Source: an uncultured Oscillospiraceae bacterium (GTDB lineage Bacteria; Bacillota; Clostridia; Oscillospirales; Acutalibacteraceae). Taken from it: 64,000 nt of DNA. A model generated the notes under the pieces. That model saw only the letters and a program-made list of their open reading frames with translations, made no database searches and was not told where the DNA came from. A program made the translations under genes and the position numbers. Positions 46,001 to 54,651 of this stretch are shown piece by piece. Numbering within the stretch: the first letter of the stretch is position 1; each line of letters begins with the position of its first letter. The stretch lies in contig URJZ01000001.1 in assembly GCA_900548305.1 (NCBI GenBank), forward strand, positions 124,001 through 188,000. The letters are read 5' to 3'.

Positions 46001-46562
46001 ATGACGCATCCGGAGTGAAGAAATCCAGAATACCTCCCCGTACTGCAAACTGACCGGTACCGTCAATTTGCTCCGCACGTACATAACCGCATCGAACCAA
46101 AGCTTGTACCACATGCTCCAAGCTAACAGTTTGCCCCTTCTTTAATTCTATCATACGTGCTTCCAACTCACTGGGCGGAATGGTATATTGCAACGCAGCA
46201 TCCATACATGCAATAACAACGTCACAGTCATGTTTTAAAATACGAGACAGCACTTGAATACGCTGATGTTCATATTCACGGGAAGCACTTTCTACATTAC
46301 GGAATGTAAAATCTCTTGTGGGATAAATAAAAGAACGCAATCCCATAGAGGTCAAGTCATGACAAACTCTTTGTGCTTCTGCTTCATCTGCCGCCAACAG
46401 CAGCGCTGTTTTATTGGTATCTTGCACCAAAGTACTGATTATGGCAGCTTTATGAATACCTGACAATCCCGTTGCTACTGCAGGCAATGCACTACTTTCC
46501 ACAGCTTGCCTTAGCTGTATATATTCAGGAAGCTTATGCATACCTGCTTTTAAAAAGTTCAT
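43083..46562 (-). CDS. mfd: Transcription-repair coupling factor Mfd
   Basis: This 1159-residue protein removes stalled RNA polymerase at lesions and recruits UvrA. The N-terminal UvrB-like domains are followed by the CarD-type RNA polymerase-interacting domain (GDYIVHASHGIGVFEGI), then RecG-like translocase motifs with Walker A GDVGFGKTEVA, DEEQRFG and TATPIPRTL, and the C-terminal TRCF domain. Length is normal. It lies 31 bases after pth. Confidence 0.97.
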   Translation of the reverse strand: MNFLKAGMHKLPEYIQLRQAVESSALPAVATGLSGIHKAAIISTLVQDTNKTALLLAADEAEAQRVCHDLTSMGLRSFIYPTRDFTFRNVESASREYEHQRIQVLSRILKHDCDVVIACMDAALQYTIPPSELEARMIELKKGQTVSLEHVVQALVRCGYVRAEQIDGTGQFAVRGGILDFFTPDASYPVRIEFWGDEIDTMGLFDLESQRRTETVDSVMLAPSVEVLVDHPAELADKIEKHASSLRGKTAPKAKEIMQMECDQLRNGRHFHCADKYITMLYDRTATLLDYFSLEDTLVFVSEFHKGKERIRTTQWQWAEDVKEYLEEGILCRGLDTYSGDWIYIQSQLEKRKTICLEAFTRGTYEVPVRTLLNITARQLSVWGGSIALLEEDLQAMQSSGLTCIVLGGTEKTASNIAADLKEKGLPVIYMPDMSEIPDKGIIVTTGALSAGMEFPTAGFGIITHGRYTGTATTKRRKNKHAQELYSLSELTVGDYIVHASHGIGVFEGIHKINMQGVVKDYIKVRYAKKDTLYVPVTQLDLVSKYIGPREDATIKLSKLGGQDWQKTKARVRSAVKDMAKELIRLYAQRMQAKGHAFSPDTEWQRDFEAHFEFEETEDQLRCISEIKHDMELSSPMDRLLCGDVGFGKTEVALRAAFKCVSDSCQCALLVPTTILAWQHYQNISKRMEGFPVRIELLSRFRTPKQQEDILKRLKRGEIDMIVGTHRLVSKDVQFHNLGLLIVDEEQRFGVAQKERLKESYKNVDVLTLSATPIPRTLNMALSGIRDMSVIEEAPHDRHPVQTYVLEHDQGIICDAIRRELRRGGQVYYLHNNVESIERVAASLQHQIPEAKVGFAHGKMTESELSEIWRKLLEQEIDVLVCTTIIETGVDVSNVNTLIIENADCMGLSQLHQIRGRVGRSSRRAYAYFTFTRNKILTEVAQKRLSAIREFTEFGSGFKIAMRDLEIRGAGNILGGEQHGHMETVGYDLYLKLLGEAVKMEKGELPTAPVDNECLVDMQVQAHIPERYIENLSQRLDIYRRIAGIKNQEDALDVLDELTDRFGNPPASVQGLIDIALLRNIASQLGIFEVKQREDYIILYREPMNMEFLEPLIKILKGRVKLSAGNKPYVSIKVTGKESPLQTLKQVLEILISDKKSKT

Positions 46563-46593
46563 ACTTCCCCTCCTTTTCTATACTTCTGTATTC

Positions 46594-47208
46594 TTAAGAA
46601 TTATATTGATTCATTGCTTCATTTACTTTATTCTGTATCATCAGTGAAGCAGCACGATAGGCGTTGTCAATGGCTTGTTCCAATGATTTTAATTCCTGCG
46701 TACTGAATTTAGACAGTACCCAATCGGCCAAATCCCAGCCGGGATTTGGTTTTGCCCCGATTCCCATTTTGATTCTGGGAAATGTATCGGTTCCGCATTG
46801 TTCAATAATATTCCTCATGCCGTTTTGACCACCATGACTTCCCTTCAAGCGGATTCTCAGTTTTCCCGGCTGCAAAGAGATGTCGTCATATACCACTATA
46901 ACACGATCGGGTGTCAATTTATAGAAATTCATGGCGTCTCGCACAGAATCTCCACTTAAATTCATATACGTCATAGGTTTTAACAGCAAAACTCTTTTTC
47001 CGTTTAAAATAGTATCGCATGTCATACCTTTAAACTTCATACGATCTATAGAAACATTACATTGTTTTGCAATATAATCCAACACCATAAATCCTATATT
47101 ATGGCGTGTTCCCTCATATTGGATACCGGGATTGCCAAGACCGACAATTAAATACTCAATCGGTCCTACTTTTGCTTTAGATATGGATGCAAAAATATCA
47201 TTCAGCAT
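46594..47208 (-). CDS. pth: Peptidyl-tRNA hydrolase
   Basis: It releases tRNA from peptidyl-tRNA that drops off the ribosome. The 204-residue protein has the GLGNPG motif near residue 23, the catalytic His in TRHNIGF, LLKPMTYMNLSG, and KGSHGGQNGMRNI. An unusual 15-residue N-terminal extension (MLNDIFASISKAKVG) precedes the usual start; AAAGGAG supports this start. It is first in pth-mfd-foldase and follows prs. Confidence 0.96.
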   Translation of the reverse strand: MLNDIFASISKAKVGPIEYLIVGLGNPGIQYEGTRHNIGFMVLDYIAKQCNVSIDRMKFKGMTCDTILNGKRVLLLKPMTYMNLSGDSVRDAMNFYKLTPDRVIVVYDDISLQPGKLRIRLKGSHGGQNGMRNIIEQCGTDTFPRIKMGIGAKPNPGWDLADWVLSKFSTQELKSLEQAIDNAYRAASLMIQNKVNEAMNQYNS

Positions 47209-47230
47209 CTTAACACTCCTTTTTCATATA

Positions 47231-47272
47231 ATAAAGTTTTGGCGAGATAGTTACCTACCTCGCCTAACTTTA
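47231..47272. other. Hairpin between prs and pth
   Basis: AAAGTT..GGCGAG and CTCGCC..AACTTT form an imperfect 13- to 14-bp stem, without a T-run. It could be a weak terminator or processing site. Confidence 0.4.
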
Positions 47273-47284
47273 TGCAGTATTAAA

Positions 47285-48247
47285 TTAAAATGTATACATT
47301 GTAGATACAGGTTTATCCTCATAAATACGCTCAATTGCTTCTGCAAACAATGGAGCCACCGGAAGCAATGTAATTTTAGGAATTGCTTTTTCCGGAGGAA
47401 GCGGAATGGTATCCAGTAAAATTAATTCTTTAATACAACTGTTTTGCAGACGCTCAATTGCAGGACCTGACAAAACGCCGTGGGTTGCGCAAGCAATAAC
47501 CTCTGTGGCACCACCCTTATCAATCAAAGCCTGTGCACTGTTGCACAGTGTACCTGCAGTATCAACCATATCATCAATTAAGATTACTTTTTTTCCACGA
47601 ACATCACCAATAATGTTCATAACCTCAGATACATTTGCCTTTTGGCGGCGCTTGTCCACAATTGCCAAAGGACAACCCAATCTTGTTGCGAATGTTCTGG
47701 CACGAGTTACGGAACCAAGGTCAGGGGATACTGCCACATATTCATCCACATTGTCACCAATGCGATCTTTTAAATAATTAGACAAAACAGGAGCGCCCAG
47801 CAAATGGTCAACCGGAATGTTAAAAAAGCCCTGAATTTGCGGTACGTGTAAATCCATTGTTAATACGCGGTCAGCACCTGCAGTGGTAAGTAAATCTGCA
47901 ACCAATTTAGCCGAAATCGGATCACGTGCTTTTGCTTTACGGTCTTGACGAGCATATCCAAAATATGGAATTACCGCTGTAATTCGAGCAGCGGAAGCAC
48001 GTTTCATTGCATCAATCATAATCAACATTTCCATAATGTTATTATTTACCGGCGCACATGTAGACTGAATAATAAAACAGTCAGAACCACGCACAGATTC
48101 AAATAAAGAAACGGTAATTTCACCGTCACTAAAAGTAGAAACCTCAGACTTACCCAAAGGCAGGCCTAAGCACTCAGCAATTTGTTCTGACACTCGAACA
48201 GTAGAATTAGCGGCAAAAATTTTAATATCTTTACCATGAATATTCAT
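47285..48247 (-). CDS. prs: Ribose-phosphate pyrophosphokinase
   Basis: It makes PRPP from ribose 5-phosphate and ATP for purine, pyrimidine, His, Trp and NAD synthesis. The 320-residue protein has the flexible-loop YGYARQDRK segment and the PRPP-binding motif VILIDDMVDTAGT near residue 225. It is a class I enzyme by sequence. It lies between the short glmU-like gene and pth, with GGGGG upstream. Confidence 0.97.
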   Translation of the reverse strand: MNIHGKDIKIFAANSTVRVSEQIAECLGLPLGKSEVSTFSDGEITVSLFESVRGSDCFIIQSTCAPVNNNIMEMLIMIDAMKRASAARITAVIPYFGYARQDRKAKARDPISAKLVADLLTTAGADRVLTMDLHVPQIQGFFNIPVDHLLGAPVLSNYLKDRIGDNVDEYVAVSPDLGSVTRARTFATRLGCPLAIVDKRRQKANVSEVMNIIGDVRGKKVILIDDMVDTAGTLCNSAQALIDKGGATEVIACATHGVLSGPAIERLQNSCIKELILLDTIPLPPEKAIPKITLLPVAPLFAEAIERIYEDKPVSTMYTF

Positions 48248-48319
48248 TCGTAAAATCCCCCTATTAACATATAACGCCTCGTTTTTCGAAGCAAATAATT
48301 AATATATCTTTCTGTTTCA

Positions 48320-49363
48320 TCAGTTACCTTGAATGGTACTAAACGGTGTAGGCGATTGATGATCTTCTAAATTACAAGCAATACAATGTACGTTATGCAA
48401 TGTAACATCATTGCCAATAATACTATCACTCACTACCGTATTAGGGCCAATAACACAGCTATCTCCTACAGCTGTATTGCCGATTAATAATGTAGTTGGC
48501 AAAATGCGATTGCCTTTTCCAAAGGTAACATTAGGACCAATGACTACACCATCTGTACAAGGAATTTCCACTCCATTTTGCATATGCTGCTTTAAGATAA
48601 TTTCCCGTGCAATGACGTTTAAATGATTCAGTTGCATACAGTCATTGGCACCTAGAACAGCATTTGCATTATTCGCTGTATAAGCGCCGGCCTTTTTACC
48701 CGCCTTGAGCAGCAACTGAATGGCATCCGGCAGATAATATTCTCCCTGCGCGTTGCAGTTATCTATATTGTATAGCACAGACAGCAAATCGTCAATGTGA
48801 AACCAGTACGCACCGGAGTTTACTTCTTTTATTTTTAAAGTTTCCTCATCTGCATCTTTTTGTTCTACAATGGCAGTCAACGCACCTGTGTTAGGATTGC
48901 GCACTACGCGACCATAACCCGTTGCATCCTCTAACGTTGCAGCAATAACAGTAACAGCATTCTGTTCTTTTTTGTGCTGTTCATAAGAAGCTCTGATAAC
49001 CGCTTCATCCACAAGCGGTGCATCTCCATTTAAAATTAGAACATTACCTCCACTGTGTTTCTTTAAAAATGCATCTGCCATCATAACTGCATGAGCAGTT
49101 CCTTTACGCTCACTTTGATATGCAAAACAAATATGACGATACTGTTCTTCCTTTTCTTTTAATTCATCCAGATAATTTTCTACACATTCATGCATAAATC
49201 CGGATACCACGCAAAGATTCTCCAAATCTGCCTTTAAAACAGCATCTACCACCCACTTCAGCATTGGCTGAAACAATACTTGTGATAACACTTTTGGCTT
49301 ATTGGATTTCATGCGTTTCCCCTCACCACCGGCAAGAACAATCGCACAGTCTAAATTTGCCAT
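48320..49363 (-). CDS. GlmU-like uridylyltransferase with shortened hexapeptide domain
   Basis: A 347-residue protein; bifunctional GlmU is normally about 455. The N-terminal uridylyltransferase domain is complete: LAGGEGKRMKSNKPKVL, NGDAPL, and the ATGYGR and EQKDADEE segments. The left-handed beta-helix starts (GPNVTFGKGNRI, IGPNTVVSDS) but stops after about five coils, so the acetyltransferase active site, which lies later in GlmU, is missing. The frame ends cleanly at a normal stop, with no remnant in the 72 bases before prs. It probably makes UDP-GlcNAc but not GlcNAc-1-P. It heads glmU-prs-pth-mfd. Confidence 0.87.
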   Translation of the reverse strand: MANLDCAIVLAGGEGKRMKSNKPKVLSQVLFQPMLKWVVDAVLKADLENLCVVSGFMHECVENYLDELKEKEEQYRHICFAYQSERKGTAHAVMMADAFLKKHSGGNVLILNGDAPLVDEAVIRASYEQHKKEQNAVTVIAATLEDATGYGRVVRNPNTGALTAIVEQKDADEETLKIKEVNSGAYWFHIDDLLSVLYNIDNCNAQGEYYLPDAIQLLLKAGKKAGAYTANNANAVLGANDCMQLNHLNVIAREIILKQHMQNGVEIPCTDGVVIGPNVTFGKGNRILPTTLLIGNTAVGDSCVIGPNTVVSDSIIGNDVTLHNVHCIACNLEDHQSPTPFSTIQGN

Positions 49364-49544
49364 AGTTCATCCTCCAAACAAAGAATGATTCTTCGTTCTG
49401 TATATTTATCTCTTTTATAGATAGAAAGCTACACCTTTTAACTTAACTATTATCTCAATAACCGCACAATTTTTCAAGCCCAAACCAACACTTTTCTCGT
49501 AAATTTTCGAAATATTAAAAAAACCATAAAAATCTATGGAAAAT

Positions 49545-49565
49545 TTTTCTGAAATTTGATATAAT
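49545..49565 (+). promoter_or_regulatory. ppdK promoter
   Basis: TTTGATATAAT has a TGN extension before TATAAT (49560-49565). The leader to ppdK is about 95 bases. Nothing else is seen in 49364-49664. Confidence 0.5.
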
Positions 49566-49664
49566 AGTTAATATAGATATGTAAAAATAATAAAATTTTG
49601 TAGAATTAGCACAAATCCCAACAATTCAACAAAATAAGAAAAAATGTATAGGAGGACTTAGAAT

Positions 49665-52292
49665 ATGGCACATAAATATGTCTATCTGTTTTCTGAGGGA
49701 AATGGCACCATGAGAGAGTTATTGGGAGGAAAAGGTGCAAATCTTGCAGAAATGACTGTGCTTGGCATGCCGGTTCCACAGGGATTTACCATTTCAACCG
49801 AAGCATGTACGCAATATTATGAAGACGGTCGTCAAATTAATGATGAAATTCAAGAGCAAATCTATGAATACCTGTCTAAAATGGAAACTATTTGCGAGAA
49901 AAAATTCGGTGATCCATCTAACCCTTTGCTCGTATCTGTTCGCTCTGGAGCAAGAGCCTCTATGCCAGGAATGATGGACACCATCCTAAATTTAGGTTTA
50001 AACGATACCGTTGTGGAAGGATTGGCCGCTTTTACAGAAAATCCTCGTTTTGCATATGATTCTTATCGACGTTTTATTCAAATGTTCTCTGATGTTGTAA
50101 TGGAATTACCCAAAAGTGCTTTTGAGGATATGATTGATGCCAAGAAAAAAGAAAAAGGCGTTATTCATGACACAGAACTTTCTGCTGATGATTTAAAAGA
50201 TTTGGTTGCACAATTTAAAGACTTTTATCAGAAAGAAAAAGGCGAGCCATTTCCTAACGAACCTCGCACTCAGCTTTTGGAAGCCATCAAAGCCGTATTT
50301 CGCTCCTGGGATAATCCAAGAGCAAATGTATATCGCCGTATGAATGAAATTCCTTACAGTTGGGGAACTGCTGTAAACGTACAGGTAATGGTATTCGGAA
50401 ATGCAGGCAATACATCCGGTACCGGCGTAGCCTTTACCCGCGATCCGGCCACAGGTGAAAAGAAACTGTTTGGCGAATACTTAATGAATGCACAAGGAGA
50501 AGACGTTGTTGCCGGTATTCGTACTCCCGAGCCTATCTCTCATCTAAAAGACACCATGCCCGAAATTTACGAACAATTCTCCACAATCGCGCAAACTTTA
50601 GAAGACCATTACGCCGATATGCAGGACATGGAATTTACCATTGAACGCGGCAAATTATATATGCTACAAACAAGAAACGGAAAAAGAACGGCAGCAGCCG
50701 CTTTAAAAATTGCAGTTGATTTGGTTGACGAAGGAAAAATCTCAGAAAAAGATGCTGTACTTCGTGTAGAACCAAAACAGTTGGACTCTTTATTACACCC
50801 TCAATTTGACGCAAAAGCATTAAAAGCAGCAACACCAATCGGAAAAGGTCTTGCTGCTTCACCGGGGGCTGCATGTGGTCGTATTGTCTTTTCAGCTGAG
50901 GATGCAAAAGATTGGGCAAACAAAGGTGAAAAAGTAATTTTAGTGCGTTTGGAAACATCTCCGGAAGATATTGAAGGAATGTCTGCTGCACAAGGTATTT
51001 TAACTGTTCGCGGAGGTATGACCTCTCATGCCGCAGTTGTCGCTCGCGGCATGGGTACCTGTTGTGTATCGGGCTGCGGAGAGATTACAGTAGACTATGA
51101 AGCAAAACAATTTACATTAGGCGGAAAAATCTATCATGAAGGCGACTATATTTCTTTAGATGGTTCTACCGGAGCTGTCTATGGGCAGGCTTTACCTACA
51201 GCAGAAGTCTCTATTTCAGGAGATTTCAGCCGTTTTATGCAATGGGCTGACAGCGCACGCCGTCTAAAGGTATATGCAAATGCAGACAACCCCCATGACG
51301 CAAAACAGGCACGCAACTTTGGTGCCGAGGGAATTGGATTGTGCCGCACAGAGCATATGTTTTTCGAAGCTGACCGCATCAAAGCTATGCGTGAAATGAT
51401 TGTTGCTACCACTACTCAGGAAAGAAAAGAAGCACTTGAAAAATTATTACCCTATCAGCAAAAAGACTTTGAAGGAATTTATCAAGCAATGGAAGGCGCC
51501 CCTGTGGTTATCCGTTTTCTAGATCCACCATTGCATGAATTCTTACCTACAAAAGAAGAAGATATTCTTCAAATTGCGAAAGAACTGCATATCACTACAG
51601 AACAATTAAAAGACGTCATTGCAAACTTACACGAATTTAACCCAATGATGGGACACCGCGGATGCCGTTTGGCTGTTTCTTACCCTGAAATTGCACAAAT
51701 GCAGACAAAAGCTGTAATACAAGCAGCAATTGCAGTTATGAAACAAAATCCAAATATCCATATTACTCCTGAAATTATGATTCCACTGGTAGGTGAAGAA
51801 AAAGAATTAAAATTTGTAAAAGACATTGTAACAACAACTGCTGACCAATTAATTGCTGACAGTGGTGTAGAGATGACATATCTTGTTGGTACTATGATAG
51901 AAGTTCCTCGCGCCGCTTTAACTGCAGATAAAATCGCCAAAGAAGCAGAGTTTTTCAGTTTTGGTACCAACGACCTAACACAAATGACATTTGGCTTTAG
52001 CCGAGATGATGCCGGAAAATTCTTAAATGACTACTATGATCACAAAATATTTGAATTTGACCCATTTGCTAAGCTAGACCAAACCGGTGTTGGACAATTA
52101 GTGGAGTTGGCTGCAAAGTTAGCACGCGTTACCAGACCGGATATCTCATTGGGCATTTGTGGTGAACATGGCGGCGATCCATCTTCTGTTGAATTTTTCC
52201 ATAAATCAGGTCTGAACTATGTTTCTTGCTCTCCATTCCGTGTGCCGATTGCGCGCTTAGCAGCTGCACAAGCCGCTATTCGTAATCCATGA
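49665..52292 (+). CDS. ppdK: Pyruvate, phosphate dikinase
   Basis: It interconverts pyruvate + ATP + Pi and PEP + AMP + PPi. The 875-residue protein has the N-terminal ATP-grasp region (GGKGANLAEM, SVRSGARASMPGMMDT), the phosphohistidine motif GGMTSHAAVVARGMG near residue 455, and the C-terminal PEP/pyruvate barrel with GLCRTEHMF and GTNDLTQMTFG. AGGAGG precedes the ATG. It ends in two consecutive TGA codons. Monocistronic. Confidence 0.97.
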   Translation: MAHKYVYLFSEGNGTMRELLGGKGANLAEMTVLGMPVPQGFTISTEACTQYYEDGRQINDEIQEQIYEYLSKMETICEKKFGDPSNPLLVSVRSGARASMPGMMDTILNLGLNDTVVEGLAAFTENPRFAYDSYRRFIQMFSDVVMELPKSAFEDMIDAKKKEKGVIHDTELSADDLKDLVAQFKDFYQKEKGEPFPNEPRTQLLEAIKAVFRSWDNPRANVYRRMNEIPYSWGTAVNVQVMVFGNAGNTSGTGVAFTRDPATGEKKLFGEYLMNAQGEDVVAGIRTPEPISHLKDTMPEIYEQFSTIAQTLEDHYADMQDMEFTIERGKLYMLQTRNGKRTAAAALKIAVDLVDEGKISEKDAVLRVEPKQLDSLLHPQFDAKALKAATPIGKGLAASPGAACGRIVFSAEDAKDWANKGEKVILVRLETSPEDIEGMSAAQGILTVRGGMTSHAAVVARGMGTCCVSGCGEITVDYEAKQFTLGGKIYHEGDYISLDGSTGAVYGQALPTAEVSISGDFSRFMQWADSARRLKVYANADNPHDAKQARNFGAEGIGLCRTEHMFFEADRIKAMREMIVATTTQERKEALEKLLPYQQKDFEGIYQAMEGAPVVIRFLDPPLHEFLPTKEEDILQIAKELHITTEQLKDVIANLHEFNPMMGHRGCRLAVSYPEIAQMQTKAVIQAAIAVMKQNPNIHITPEIMIPLVGEEKELKFVKDIVTTTADQLIADSGVEMTYLVGTMIEVPRAALTADKIAKEAEFFSFGTNDLTQMTFGFSRDDAGKFLNDYYDHKIFEFDPFAKLDQTGVGQLVELAAKLARVTRPDISLGICGEHGGDPSSVEFFHKSGLNYVSCSPFRVPIARLAAAQAAIRNP

Positions 52293-52433
52293 TGACATCA
52301 AGTATCAGATTTCTTTTATATAAGCTGTGATAAATCTGTCATCTGGAGAACTATGATTCCATAAAAATAGGATTTGGAGTTGTATATTTTTATTTATGTT
52401 GTCTCTGACATCTGAAAAAGCAATAAGATTCTC

Positions 52434-52480
52434 TATTAGTAAGAAAGGAAGATGGGTATCATCTTCCTTTCTTACTAATA
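52434..52480 (+). terminator. Hairpin terminator after ppdK
   Basis: A perfect 20-bp stem (52434-52453 with 52461-52480) is followed by TTTTCTTCT. It lies about 140 bases past the stop. Confidence 0.8.
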
Positions 52481-52553
52481 TTTTCTTCTCTTGTGTTACA
52501 TACGATTTCAAGCTATAATATTTTTAGAAAACAATAATTGATTAGGAGAAATT

Positions 52554-53450
52554 ATGAATAAGCACGCTTATTTAATTTTAGTACAAAACCAACCGGAATT
52601 ATTAGAATATCAACTTCCATTATTAGACCATGAACGAGTTGATCTATATATTCATATAGACAAAAAAGCAAAGAAGTGCCGTCCTGAATCTCTAAAATCC
52701 TTGGTAAAAAAATCCAAAGTCTTTTTTATCAACAGTACTGCCGTTTCATACGGTTCTTATACTCAAATTCAATGTCAGTTTGAACTAATGCGGCAATCTG
52801 CAAAACAAAAATATTCTTATTACCATTTCTTGTCTGATTGTGATTTACCCTTACGTACCCAAGAACACATTTTGGATTTCTTTGAATCACATCAAGGAAG
52901 AGAGTTTGTAAATATTTATGGGAAAAACTTTTCAGACGGTATGCGCAGACGTTTTAATTATATCAAAGAAGCATTTGATGCCGGTTTTCGTCTATTTGGA
53001 CGCAAATCTGAAAAACTGGAATATCCATGGTCATTAAGTACAAAGCTGAATCCAGAAACAAAGATTTCTTCAGATGCTGGTTTTCAGCTACAAGCCGGCA
53101 TCAATGCATGCAGCATTACTCATGACCTAGTTAGTTTAATTTTATTAAAAGAACCATGGTGCGAACAATACCTATCTAAAATGGGTGGTGTTTGCGAACT
53201 GTTTTTTCAAACAATTTTATGGAACTCTATGATGAAACAAAATATTTATTATCATCAATATGATAATTGGTCAAATGCAACTATGCGCTATATCGACTAT
53301 AAACAAGGAAATCCCTATGTTTGGCAAAAAAAAGATTTTGATACATTAATCCGTTCTCCTTATTTATTCGCTGGTCCTGTCCATTTAAAAGGAAAAGACA
53401 GTGTTGCAAAAGATATTTATGATTATGTAACGGAAAAACAAAAGAAATAA
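52554..53450 (+). CDS. GT14 (core-2/I-branching-type) glycosyltransferase
   Basis: A 298-residue protein that resembles the beta-1,6-N-acetylglucosaminyltransferase family: IHIDKKAKK, YHFLSDCDLPLRTQ, and QLQAGINACSI. It is the bacterial form, probably adding a sugar to a surface glycan or small molecule. It has no membrane segment. AGGAG precedes the ATG. No other glycan genes adjoin it, so the acceptor is unknown. Confidence 0.85.
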   Translation: MNKHAYLILVQNQPELLEYQLPLLDHERVDLYIHIDKKAKKCRPESLKSLVKKSKVFFINSTAVSYGSYTQIQCQFELMRQSAKQKYSYYHFLSDCDLPLRTQEHILDFFESHQGREFVNIYGKNFSDGMRRRFNYIKEAFDAGFRLFGRKSEKLEYPWSLSTKLNPETKISSDAGFQLQAGINACSITHDLVSLILLKEPWCEQYLSKMGGVCELFFQTILWNSMMKQNIYYHQYDNWSNATMRYIDYKQGNPYVWQKKDFDTLIRSPYLFAGPVHLKGKDSVAKDIYDYVTEKQKK

Positions 53451-53476
53451 AAAAGGCAGCTATTGCTGCCTTTTTT
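53449..53476. terminator. Bidirectional terminator, GT14 and HxlR genes
   Basis: A perfect 12-bp stem (53449-53460 with 53465-53476), A6/T6 flanked. Confidence 0.85.
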
Positions 53477-53478
53477 AT

Positions 53479-53823
53479 TTAAGTATTCTCTGGTATATGT
53501 TCATGTCCCCATTTACAAATCTCTTGTAAAATCGGCATAATTGATTGCCCTTTTTCCGTTAGGCTATATTCCACTTTAGGCGGAACTTGAGGATATTCAC
53601 GACGTATCAACAATCCGTCTCTCTCCAACTCTTTCAGCTGCGTAGAAAGCATCTTATGGGTTACTTTTCCTAATTCCCTCTTAATTTCGCTGTAACGCAT
53701 GACTTCTTTTTTCCAAAGCCAAAATAAGATATGCATCTTCCATTTACCGCTAAAAAGAGAAACAGCGTATGCAAATGGCTTTATATCTATCTTTTCACAG
53801 ATATTGACATCTGTTTGGTTCAT
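53479..53823 (-). CDS. HxlR-family transcriptional regulator
   Basis: A 114-residue winged-helix protein with SGKWKMHILFWL and the recognition region YSEIKRELGKVTHKMLSTQLKEL (shown in parts here: SEIKRELG, KMLSTQLKEL). A single conserved-type Cys near residue 9 could serve redox sensing. It is divergent from an FMN reductase gene, so it probably represses that gene and itself. The 128-base gap between them probably holds the operator. Confidence 0.9.
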   Translation of the reverse strand: MNQTDVNICEKIDIKPFAYAVSLFSGKWKMHILFWLWKKEVMRYSEIKRELGKVTHKMLSTQLKELERDGLLIRREYPQVPPKVEYSLTEKGQSIMPILQEICKWGHEHIPENT

Positions 53824-53951
53824 TTTATACTCTCCTTTTAGGTAGTATCTTACATTTTAGTGCGTTCTTGTCTTTTCGCTTATTTCATCTATAATTTTAG
53901 TATGTAGATGATATAAAGTCAACGATTGTTTCCAGAAAGGAAGATGATAAA

Positions 53952-54587
53952 ATGAATGTACTGATGATAAACGGCAGCCCAAATGCCAAGGGATGCACCT
54001 TTACAGCGCTTACAGAGATAGGAAAAGCATTGCAGGAGCAAAATATTGATTATGAGATTATGCAATTGGGAAAACAGCCTATCCGAGACTGTATTAATTG
54101 CAATCGTTGCCATGGAGAAGGTTGTATCTTTGACGACGATATGGTCAACGAATTTATTCAGAAAGCAAAAAATGCAGACGGATTTGTGTTTGGAACTCCC
54201 GTCTATTACGCACATCCAAGCGGTAGATTATTATCTTTTTTAGATAGGGCATTTTATAGCAGTGCTTCTTCTCGCATATATAAACCGTTTCAATTCAAAC
54301 CGGCGGCTGCCATTGCCTCTGCAAGACGGGCTGGAACGACCGCTTCTATTGATGTCATCAATAAATATTTCTCGATTGCTATGATGCCTATCGTTTCTTC
54401 CACCTATTGGAATATGGTACACGGTCTTACCCCTGAAGATGTAATGCAGGATAAGGAAGGATTACAAACAATGCGGAACATTGGAAAAAATATGGCATGG
54501 ATGCTACAATGCATCGCATGCGCCAAACAACATCATATTCCGCAACCTCAATCTGATGTTGCATACTCAACCAATTTCATTCACTAA
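53952..54587 (+). CDS. NADPH-dependent FMN reductase-family flavoprotein
   Basis: A 211-residue flavodoxin-like protein with the FMN-binding MINGSPNAKG near residue 5 and the GTPVYYAHPSG segment. A cysteine cluster (DCINCNRCHGEGC) resembles that of iron-sulfur flavoproteins or the Cys motif in clostridial reductases. It is likely induced through the divergent HxlR regulator. The substrate is probably a quinone, drug or electrophile. Confidence 0.87.
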   Translation: MNVLMINGSPNAKGCTFTALTEIGKALQEQNIDYEIMQLGKQPIRDCINCNRCHGEGCIFDDDMVNEFIQKAKNADGFVFGTPVYYAHPSGRLLSFLDRAFYSSASSRIYKPFQFKPAAAIASARRAGTTASIDVINKYFSIAMMPIVSSTYWNMVHGLTPEDVMQDKEGLQTMRNIGKNMAWMLQCIACAKQHHIPQPQSDVAYSTNFIH

Positions 54588-54600
54588 ATCAAATCATGAA

Positions 54601-54639
54601 AAAATCCTCTGCATTGACAAATACCATGCAGAGGATTTT
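54601..54639. terminator. Bidirectional terminator, FMN reductase and ilvC
   Basis: A 14-bp stem (54601-54614 with 54626-54639), A/T-flanked, sits between convergent genes. Confidence 0.85.
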
Positions 54640-54651
54640 TATATAGTTAAA

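Noticed and set aside
52285..52295. Genome-wide TGA recoding
   Set aside because: ppdK ends in two TGA codons and the ABC permease ends in TGA overlapping the next ATG, so TGA is a normal stop in this host.
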